A stretch of DNA of 64,000 bases, from NCBI GenBank assembly GCA_021323655.1, contig JAJPKO010000062.1, forward strand, positions 46,843 through 110,842, given 5' to 3'. Of this stretch, positions 53,501 through 59,885 are shown in pieces; position 1 is the first letter of the stretch; every line of letters begins with the position of its first letter. The stretch is from Acidobacteriaceae bacterium (GTDB taxonomy: Bacteria > Acidobacteriota > Terriglobia > Terriglobales > Acidobacteriaceae). Both the position numbers and the translations under genes were made by a program. The notes beneath the pieces are model-generated. The model did not search any database. It worked only from the letters and a program-made list of their open reading frames with translations, and was not told the DNA's origin.

Positions 53501-54012
53501 GCGGCCAGCGCAATCTTGGCCTGGAGGAGGTCCTGGCTGGTTTCGATGAGCAGGATGTCTACGCCGCCTTCAATGAGGGCCTCGGCCTGCTCGCGGAAGG
53601 CTTCGGCCATGGCGTCATAGGTGATGTGGCCGAGCGAGGGCAGCTTGGTCGTCGGGCCGATGGAGCCTGCGACGAAACGGGGCTTGTCGGGGGTAGAGAA
53701 TTGCTGGGCGACCTCTTTGGCCAGCTTTGCTGCGGCGATGTTCAGCCCGCGGGTCTTGTCCTGTAGCTCGTACTCGGCAAGGACAATGCGCGTAGAACCA
53801 AAGCTGTCGGTCTCGACAACGTCGCAGCCCACCTCAAGAAAGCTGGCGTGGATGCTGCGAATGATGTCGGGACGGCTGAGGACGAGCAGCTCATTGCAGC
53901 CCTCCTTGCCCCAGTAGTCGTCCACGGTAGGCGCGTGGGTCTGGATGTTGGTGCCCATGGCGCCGTCGTAGACGATGACGCGCTCTTTCAGGATGTCGAA
54001 AAAATTGGCCAT
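50521..54012 (-). CDS. metH: cobalamin-dependent methionine synthase
   Basis: 1163 aa from ATG 54012 ([24 protein letters not shown]). Domains: homocysteine-binding (zinc cysteines in GLNCATGP and [13 protein letters not shown]) to about residue 320, pterin-binding ([16 protein letters not shown]), helical cap, cobalamin-binding with [21 protein letters not shown] near residue 740, and AdoMet reactivation domain from about 880 ([13 protein letters not shown]). Transfers methyl from methyltetrahydrofolate through B12 to homocysteine. Nearly the E. coli length. The CRISPR-like operon begins divergently 107 bases upstream; no B12 riboswitch is evident in that gap. Confidence 0.97.
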   Translation of the reverse strand: [1163 protein letters not shown]

Positions 54013-54037
54013 GTTTTGTCTTTTCAATCATCAATCA

Positions 54038-54060
54038 CCCAGGTCTCTTCAAGACCTGGG
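54038..54060. repeat. palindrome in the metH leader
   Basis: CCCAGGTCT-cttca-AGACCTGGG, nine base pairs and a five-base loop, 26 bases before the metH start on its transcribed strand. It shares the TCTCTTCA loop with palindromes at 14152 and 38991. It might regulate metH or simply be a dispersed repeat. Confidence 0.7.
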
Positions 54061-54072
54061 ATACCCGCTGCT

Positions 54073-54088
54073 TCTATCTATCTATCTA
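54073..54088. repeat. (TCTA)4 microsatellite
   Basis: Four perfect TCTA units between the divergent metH and CRISPR-like operons, 30 bases before the small glycine-rich reading frame. Such tetranucleotide runs can change length by slippage and alter promoter spacing, but four units is short. Confidence 0.6.
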
Positions 54089-54118
54089 TGGTACTGGCAG
54101 GAAGAGGGTGAAGTGGAG

Positions 54119-54316
54119 ATGTCTTCAGGCAAGGGAGGTTTTGGCGGTGGGAATGGTGGTTTTGGTCAGGGAATCTGTGCGGCGCTACAAAATAAGAAAA
54201 AGCCAGCCAAGAGTAGGATTTTAGATCCATCTGGTCTTTTCAAAGCTCTACAAAAAGGCGTCAGAAAAATATTGTTGCCAAGTTATTTACGGCTGCATAT
54301 AGTTGAAGCGCAATAA
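54119..54316 (+). CDS. 65-aa glycine-rich small protein in frame ahead of cas10
   Basis: Reads MSSGKGGFGGGNGGFGQG at its start, then a basic middle (NKKKPAKSR) and KALQKGVRKILLPSYLRLHIVEAQ. A GAGGGTG ribosome site lies 8 bases upstream. The TAA at 54314-54316 is in the same frame as cas10, whose TTG start lies 18 bases further; no other stop separates them. So this is either a separate small protein translated first in the operon, or an N-terminal part of a once longer Cas10 split by a stop. No HD residues (H-D pair) are visible in it. Confidence 0.55.
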   Translation: MSSGKGGFGGGNGGFGQGICAALQNKKKPAKSRILDPSGLFKALQKGVRKILLPSYLRLHIVEAQ

Positions 54317-54334
54317 ATTGCACGAGAAAGACCT

Positions 54335-55852
54335 TTGCACGAGAACGCTGAGTGGCCATCCAACGGCCTTGCCATTGAAGGTGATTTTTCCGGAATACAG
54401 CGGTTTGTTCTGCGTCCCACTCCAGGAGCGGGCGGTGCGGCGCGGCGTCTGCGTGCACGTTCATTTCGCGTATTGGCCTTAACCCGGATTGTCGCGGATG
54501 CGGTTGAATCGCATTTTCGCAATGAGAAGGCGCGGCTCTTCTATTCTGCCGGCGGACGTTTTCTGGTATTTGCAGGCAGGTGCCATGACTGGCGGGAACG
54601 GCTTGCCTCTCTGCAACGCGACCTCGACCGCGACCTGCTGCATACCTATCGCGGCGAATTGGTTTTTCACCTCGGTGCAGCAGAATTCAATGATGGCAAG
54701 ATACCGGTCAACTGCCTGGCCGAGACCATGCGCATGCGTAAGCGCACCCCTCTGCAGGGAGCACTCATTGACGGGCAACGCTGGGCAAAAGATGGTTTCT
54801 TTCGGACCGTTACCAGCCCGGAAAAGTGTCAGGGTTGTGGAGCAACAGGCGAAACCGTTGCAAGACAGGATGAGCGCCTCTGCCAGGCATGCATAGATGA
54901 CCAGGAACTCGGCGCAAGTCTCTTAGGACGCGGCGATTTCGGGCTGACACCGTCGGATTCTGGGGCGATTGCGCTTCTGGGAAGACGATGGACGGCAGCC
55001 CGGAATGGCAGAATACCCATTCGCCTCATTCCTCATGCGCCACAGGACGGCGGAAACCTTCTGACCTTCGATCAATTGGCAAAGCGCGCTCCCGGACGCA
55101 GCTATCTTGCTTATTTGCGCATAGATGCAGACCGCATCGGAGAGAAATTCCGCCATCAGAATGGAGATGCCCGGAAGACTGTAGAACTTAGCAATCAGCT
55201 CAATGATGCTTTTTCCTCCAAAGTAGGTGCCCTGCTGGCGAGGGAATTCCCGGACTTGTATCCAGTCTACGGCGGTGGGGATGACCTGTTTCTCATTGGG
55301 CCTTGGAATGCAGTGTTCGATTTCGCGGAAAAGTATCGCGCGGAATTTCGGACCATCCGGAACGGCGAGCTGACTTTTTCAGCAGGAGTAGCACTTGCTC
55401 GTCCTCGAGAGCACATCCTCACCAAATCCGAAGAGGCCGAAGAAGCCATTCACCGCGCCAAGGTCACGCGCGACAGCATTCACGCTTTGGGCGCTACCAT
55501 TCCGTTCGCCGATTTCTCGCGAGTGCTTTCCTGCGCACGAAATCTGGCACGGCTTCATGGTGCGGGACAGGTCCGGAGTGCGCTCCTCTATAACCTGATG
55601 GAACTGCATCACCGGTATCGCGCGCTGAAAAATGCAGGTTCATCATCTGGAACCAGTGATCAGGAACTCGGCAACTCTGAGCGCGGCCTGCTCTGGCATG
55701 CGCTGCTCTTTTATCAGATCACGCGCAATACTTCCGGCGAAACGGCAGAGCTGCTCAGGAAGGAATTTCTCACCCCTGGATACAACTGGAAGTACGCAGA
55801 CTTTATTGCACGGTATGCAATGCTCGTTGCCGGCAAAAAGGGAGAAGACTGA
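54335..55852 (+). CDS. cas10: Cas10/Csm1, HD-less type III CRISPR large subunit
   Basis: 505 aa from TTG 54335, much shorter than usual Csm1 (about 750-850 aa). It begins at palm 1 (IEGDFSGIQRFVLRPTPGAG, RRLRARSFRVLALTRIVADAV), has zinc-finger cysteines C-x2-C...C-x2-C near residues 165-190 (CQGCGATG, RLCQACIDD), palm 2 with YLAYLRIDADRIG and the cyclase motif G-G-D-D at residues 314-317 (VYGGGDDLFLIGP), and an all-helical C-terminal domain. The N-terminal HD nuclease domain is absent. It should bind ATP and make cyclic oligoadenylates. TGATG junction with csm2. An in-frame glycine-rich reading frame lies just upstream. Confidence 0.9.
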   Translation: MHENAEWPSNGLAIEGDFSGIQRFVLRPTPGAGGAARRLRARSFRVLALTRIVADAVESHFRNEKARLFYSAGGRFLVFAGRCHDWRERLASLQRDLDRDLLHTYRGELVFHLGAAEFNDGKIPVNCLAETMRMRKRTPLQGALIDGQRWAKDGFFRTVTSPEKCQGCGATGETVARQDERLCQACIDDQELGASLLGRGDFGLTPSDSGAIALLGRRWTAARNGRIPIRLIPHAPQDGGNLLTFDQLAKRAPGRSYLAYLRIDADRIGEKFRHQNGDARKTVELSNQLNDAFSSKVGALLAREFPDLYPVYGGGDDLFLIGPWNAVFDFAEKYRAEFRTIRNGELTFSAGVALARPREHILTKSEEAEEAIHRAKVTRDSIHALGATIPFADFSRVLSCARNLARLHGAGQVRSALLYNLMELHHRYRALKNAGSSSGTSDQELGNSERGLLWHALLFYQITRNTSGETAELLRKEFLTPGYNWKYADFIARYAMLVAGKKGED

Positions 55853-56454
55853 TGCCAGACATGAGAGATGCTTTTCAAAAAGCTGGGTTTCGCGGAACAG
55901 AGCCGCAGAGAGCCTCGGGGCCGGTTCAACGGCAAGGCGGTGGTGGACAGAGACAACAAGGACAATGGTCTGGCAAACCGGGCGGGGGGAATGCAGATGG
56001 CCCCTGCGCAAAGGTATTTGCCGCCGGGTATCCGAAATTCTTTACCGACGAGGGCCATACCCGGCCAGATCTGGTCCAGAAAGAAGCTGAGGACCTGGCC
56101 GAATGCTTCAAGGATGCCAGACTGACCCGCCATCAGCTTCGCGCTTTTTATGGGCATGCCCAAAATCAACAAAAGCGGCTTAAGTATGGGACTCCGTTTG
56201 GCGCGGTTCAGGTTGAAATTGGAAAACTCAAAGCCGTAGCTGCGGACCGCGCGGGCCGAAGAAACAATGCTCTACCGGAAGCATTTAAGAAGTTTATTGA
56301 TTTGAATGTAAATGCTGTGAGAACCGAAAAAGATTACTTGCAGGGCTTCATGCCGCATTTTGAGGCTGTGGTTGCATATTGCGCAATTCTGAGGGAATCG
56401 GAACGAGGTGAATATGGGAAAAAGGTGGACGGATGTCTGGAAGATGATATTTGA
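55852..56454 (+). CDS. csm2: Csm2, type III-A CRISPR small subunit
   Basis: 200 aa. The C-terminal ~140 residues follow Csm2: LAECFKDARLTRHQLRAFYGHAQNQQKRL, FGAVQVEIGKLKAVAADRAGRRN, EAFKKFIDLNVNAVRTEKDYLQGFMPHFEAVVAYC. The first ~55 residues are a low-complexity Gly/Gln/Arg stretch (VQRQGGGGQRQQGQW), not usual for the family. Csm2 lines the crRNA-target channel in the Csm complex. ATG overlaps the cas10 stop (TGATG); its 3' end overlaps csm3 by 41 bases. Confidence 0.88.
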   Translation: MPDMRDAFQKAGFRGTEPQRASGPVQRQGGGGQRQQGQWSGKPGGGNADGPCAKVFAAGYPKFFTDEGHTRPDLVQKEAEDLAECFKDARLTRHQLRAFYGHAQNQQKRLKYGTPFGAVQVEIGKLKAVAADRAGRRNNALPEAFKKFIDLNVNAVRTEKDYLQGFMPHFEAVVAYCAILRESERGEYGKKVDGCLEDDI

Positions 56455-57088
56455 GATCGAGTGCGTGGATGGATTGCGGGTCGGTGGTTCGGGCGGAGGT
56501 CTGGAGATTGGGGGCGTGGACGCAAATCTGACGGCCCTGAAGGATCCCATTACCGGAGAGCCTTACCTTCCTGGCTCAAGCATAAAAGGAAAATTGCGCA
56601 GCATTCTCGAACGGGAACATGGGAGGGGAGTTAGAGGTGAACCCTGTAAATGTGGAGAGAGTACCTGCCCGGTGTGTCCCGTCTTTGGAGCGCACAAAAA
56701 TACCGGCGCGGGAGCATCACGGCTGATTGTGCGTGACGCGCACTTCACAGAGGAGTACCGGGAGAATTGGAAGAAAAACCCTGTTTACGAGGAAAAGACA
56801 GAAAACACCATTAACCGCGACAGAGGTACCGCAAATAACCCTCGGACGCAGCAGCGCGTTCCGGCAGGCGCAGTCTTTGCCGGCGAGATGGTGCTGAAGG
56901 TGTTAGAAGGAGACGATGATCGCACCATGCTCAAAAACCTGAAGCATGCGCTCGCTGTCCTCCAGGAATTTGATTCATTAGGCGCGGGAGGAAGCCGCGG
57001 GTCGGGGCGCATTCGAATCCGCGACTACAAAGAAGAGAAAAACGCGCTGAAGGACGTGACTCTGGGTGGCGCGACACCAAAGAAATGA
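56414..57088 (+). CDS. csm3: Csm3, type III-A CRISPR backbone RAMP with target-RNA nuclease site
   Basis: 224 aa from ATG 56414 (ribosome site GAGGTGA; a GTG two codons earlier is less likely). GLRVGGSGGGLEIGGVDAN holds Asp36, equivalent to the catalytic Asp33 of known Csm3; then DPITGEPYLPGSSIKGKLRSILE, zinc-like CKCGESTCPVCPVFGAHK, and the C-terminal glycine-rich loop GAGGSRGSGRIRIRD. Csm3 forms the repeated backbone and cuts bound target RNA every six bases. Only one csm3-like gene is present. Stop and csm4 start overlap by four bases. Confidence 0.94.
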   Translation: MGKRWTDVWKMIFEIECVDGLRVGGSGGGLEIGGVDANLTALKDPITGEPYLPGSSIKGKLRSILEREHGRGVRGEPCKCGESTCPVCPVFGAHKNTGAGASRLIVRDAHFTEEYRENWKKNPVYEEKTENTINRDRGTANNPRTQQRVPAGAVFAGEMVLKVLEGDDDRTMLKNLKHALAVLQEFDSLGAGGSRGSGRIRIRDYKEEKNALKDVTLGGATPKK

Positions 57089-57981
57089 ACACCTGGCGAC
57101 TCCGCATCCGTCCTCGTGCTGCCTGGGCCACTCCCTGGCGGGCCGACTCGCTTTTTGGCGCGGTTTGCTGGCGCTGGCTTGAGCTATTTCCCGAAAGCTT
57201 TGCGGCCATGCTGGAGGAATTTCATGCGGGTGGCGAGCCGCCCTTCGTGCTTTCCGATGCTTTTCCGGGAGACTGCCTGCCACTGCCCTTTCATGTTGTG
57301 CCTCAGTTTCTACAGGACGGCAAGAAACGCAAGCCGCCTTTTTTTGTTTCACAGGCATCGTTTCGCGATTCTATCCAAAGGGGCACCAACCCGGAAGGAG
57401 AGCCAATCGTCAAACCCTACTTCGCCTATTCCCGGCTCCAGACATCTATCAATCGCGACAGCGATACCGCAGCCGATGGACAGCTCTTTGAAACGGAGCT
57501 CACAACTCTGGCAAGTGGTTTCCATGAGATGAGCCTATATTTCCGGACCGGACGATATCTCCCACAGCTCGTCGCCTGCTTTCATGCGTTGGCCATCACG
57601 GGGTTTGGCAAGAAGAGTTCAACAGGCCTGGGTGCATTTGAAATTGTGGGAGAGGCAGAACCATGTCCGTGGCTGGATGATGTTGCCAACGCCAATGCAT
57701 TTGTGTCGCTCAGCCATTTCGTTCCAGAAACCACGGACCCGACCATAGGGCAATGGCAGATCCACGTCACCTATCCCAAGCTCCAGGGCAATGCTATTTC
57801 CAACATCTTTAAGGGAACCATGCTGATGCTGACTCCTGGTTCAGTTTTTCGCACGGACGACGTCGGACCGCGAAGCTGGTATGGCCGAATGCTTCCGGTG
57901 CCCCGGCCGGAAATGCCAAAGGCCCTCCATTACGGATTCTGCTTCCCGGCACCCCTTATATGGAGGGAGGAGAAAAAATGA
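57085..57981 (+). CDS. csm4: Csm4, type III-A CRISPR 5'-tag-binding RAMP
   Basis: 298 aa. Csm4 pattern: RLRIRPRAAWATPWRADSLFGAVCWRWLELF at the start, PPFVLSDAFPGDCLPLPFHVV, and GFGKKSSTGLGAFEI, the glycine-rich loop near residue 175. Csm4 binds the 8-base 5' tag of the crRNA and docks to Cas10. Both overlaps (csm3 stop, CARF gene start) are ATGA. No csm5-like RAMP is present, so the far end of the crRNA lacks its usual cap. Confidence 0.9.
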   Translation: MNTWRLRIRPRAAWATPWRADSLFGAVCWRWLELFPESFAAMLEEFHAGGEPPFVLSDAFPGDCLPLPFHVVPQFLQDGKKRKPPFFVSQASFRDSIQRGTNPEGEPIVKPYFAYSRLQTSINRDSDTAADGQLFETELTTLASGFHEMSLYFRTGRYLPQLVACFHALAITGFGKKSSTGLGAFEIVGEAEPCPWLDDVANANAFVSLSHFVPETTDPTIGQWQIHVTYPKLQGNAISNIFKGTMLMLTPGSVFRTDDVGPRSWYGRMLPVPRPEMPKALHYGFCFPAPLIWREEKK

Positions 57982-59270
57982 AATTCGCTGCGGTTTTTAC
58001 TGTAGGAACCAGTACAGGTGGCGCTCCCGCTGCAATTTCCGAGGTGTTGAATCAGATGAACCAGTTGCCAGAAGACCATACCCTCCATGTGTACTTGCTT
58101 CATGGTGAAAAGGGTAATGATGATAAGGATCCAAAGAAGTTCGCGGAAGAAATAAAGAGCCAACTCACCGATTCCCAGATTCAGTGGCAGCCAATTCGGC
58201 AAGTCCCATCCTTTGACTTTGAAAGGACCTGGCCATTGATGCGCAAGATCATTTCTGAAATAGCAGAGGCCAGCTACGATTACGTTTATGTTGGCATCAC
58301 GGGAGGAACGAACCCGATGGTGGCCTCTCTTTTTCACGCTGCCATGACATATCTGGACACACGGGTCGTCCCCGTTTATACCCAATCTCAAAAAACGGAT
58401 TGGTGCGCCACCTTTGTTGCATCAGAGATTCGCGACCGCACAAAGGCCGAAGAGGTCCTCAAGACGGCCCGGTCAGGTCAGCTCCAAGTAGCGTCGCGGC
58501 TGGCGGAGCATCTTCCCGATAATCGTCCGGAGTGGGGGTTCGTGCGCAAGGCAGTCAGTGCTCTCGCCTCCTGGGATGACTTCGATTATGGTTCTGCCAG
58601 TAACCTGAGCCAACTCGCCCGCAAGCCTGAAGCATGTAAACCCACCAACGAAATGCTTGCACCGCTGGCCGAGACTGTGGCTCGACTGGCCAGCCTCGTA
58701 AAGAGCATGAATGATTTCATTGGTGCCATACGAGACCCGCGAAGGTTTTCCAGCAACTTTGCGGATCCAAAATTTCTGGATGAAATTCAGAATACTGGCG
58801 TTCTCCTTGTGGCAGATGCATTGGCCAACGCCCAAAGACGCCTTACGGAAGGACGCTACACAGACGCTGTCCTGCGCTCTTATCGTGCTGCTGAGTGCGC
58901 CTCGCAAATGTGCCTGTTTTCGATTGGCGTCCACCCATCGAGACCTGATCCCGATCCACCGAGTGGCGGACAGCCTTCAGGAGAGGGACTGCAGGAGAAA
59001 ACATCACCATTATCTTTCTGGGCAGGTCTGAAACGTTTTGAAGACGCTAAAAATCTCAGCAGACCGGAGGAAATTTGTAATTCTCTCAAAAAGCTGTCCG
59101 AAATGCGTAACCGATCCTACCTGGAACATGGATACGTGCGAATCAATCAGAAGCAGGCGAAGCGGTGCTATGCGGACTCGCAAAAGATATGCGCTTATCT
59201 GCTGGGGCACGTGGGCTGTGATTCTGACAGATTCATGGCACTCCAGAAGGAACTGGAAATGCACTTCTGA
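57978..59270 (+). CDS. CARF-HEPN ribonuclease (Csm6/Csx1-like, Cas02710 type)
   Basis: 430 aa from ATG 57978 (GGAGGAGAAAA ahead; ATGA overlap with csm4). N-terminal CARF fold: FAAVFTVGTSTGGAPAAISEV with the ligand loop, YDYVYVGITGGTNPMVASLFHAAMTYL. The C-terminal helical domain ends in a HEPN ribonuclease motif R379-x4-H384 (MRNRSYLEHGYVRI). It should be switched on by cyclic oligoadenylate from Cas10 and degrade RNA nonspecifically. Similar to family TIGR02710 proteins by pattern; I could not confirm by search. Last gene of the operon, 24 bases from nuoI's end. Confidence 0.85.
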   Translation: MKFAAVFTVGTSTGGAPAAISEVLNQMNQLPEDHTLHVYLLHGEKGNDDKDPKKFAEEIKSQLTDSQIQWQPIRQVPSFDFERTWPLMRKIISEIAEASYDYVYVGITGGTNPMVASLFHAAMTYLDTRVVPVYTQSQKTDWCATFVASEIRDRTKAEEVLKTARSGQLQVASRLAEHLPDNRPEWGFVRKAVSALASWDDFDYGSASNLSQLARKPEACKPTNEMLAPLAETVARLASLVKSMNDFIGAIRDPRRFSSNFADPKFLDEIQNTGVLLVADALANAQRRLTEGRYTDAVLRSYRAAECASQMCLFSIGVHPSRPDPDPPSGGQPSGEGLQEKTSPLSFWAGLKRFEDAKNLSRPEEICNSLKKLSEMRNRSYLEHGYVRINQKQAKRCYADSQKICAYLLGHVGCDSDRFMALQKELEMHF

Positions 59271-59294
59271 ATTTTTTTCCTGATGGGCTTGCTT

Positions 59295-59789
59295 TTACTT
59301 AACTGAATCCGAATGCGCGGCGAGTTCGCCGGGCATGCCGACGGCGGGCACGAGCATGTCCTCTTTGCGCATGACGAGGTTCGTCGCGTTCAGGCTGGCC
59401 AGCTCAAAGCCGTGTCCGTGGGTGATGGCATCGGTGGGGCAGGCTTCGACGCAGTATCCGCAGAAGATGCAGCGGTTGTAGTCAATGTTGTAGACCTTCG
59501 CGTAACGCTCGGAGCTGGAGATGCGGTTCTCGGCCGTGTTCTCGGCGGCTTCAATATAGATGCAGTTCGAGGGGCAGGCCGCGGCGCAGAGAAAGCAGGC
59601 GACGCACTTTTCCAGGCCATTTTCATCGCGCTGAAGCACGTGCGCACCGCGGAAGCGGTCCTGCAGAACGGCGCCGCGTGTGGGGCCGGGGCCGTCAGGG
59701 TAGTTCTCTACCTCGGTCGGCTGGAACATCTCCTTGAAGGTGATGCTCATTCCCTTGCTGATGGCCGCGATGTTGCGCACAATGGACAT
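59295..59789 (-). CDS. nuoI: NADH-quinone oxidoreductase subunit I
   Basis: 164 aa. Complex I subunit with two [4Fe-4S] clusters: CVACFLCAAACPSNC and CIFCGYCVEACPTDA, preceded by SITFKEMFQPTEVENYPDGPGPTRGAVLQDRFRG, a standard NuoI N-terminus. Stands alone between the CRISPR-like operon and a FUSC gene; nuoB at 8.2 kb is likewise single, so complex I genes appear dispersed. Confidence 0.95.
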   Translation of the reverse strand: MSIVRNIAAISKGMSITFKEMFQPTEVENYPDGPGPTRGAVLQDRFRGAHVLQRDENGLEKCVACFLCAAACPSNCIYIEAAENTAENRISSSERYAKVYNIDYNRCIFCGYCVEACPTDAITHGHGFELASLNATNLVMRKEDMLVPAVGMPGELAAHSDSVK

Positions 59790-59885
59790 GCTTCTAGTAT
59801 AGAGCGAGGGAGCGGTTGTCGGAAAAGCGGATGGAGAAGCCCGGCCCTTCAGATTGAAGATTTTTGTATTCAGACCTCATTTCTA

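Noticed and set aside
54061..54118. (TCTA)4 and palindromes near cas10 considered as a CRISPR array remnant
   Set aside because: Units are four bases long without spacers; the palindrome occurs once here and also at unrelated loci. No regularly spaced repeats were found in the window.
54013..54118. Possible B12 or SAM riboswitch in the metH leader
   Set aside because: Only one simple hairpin is visible and the B12-box-like consensus could not be found in the short leader.
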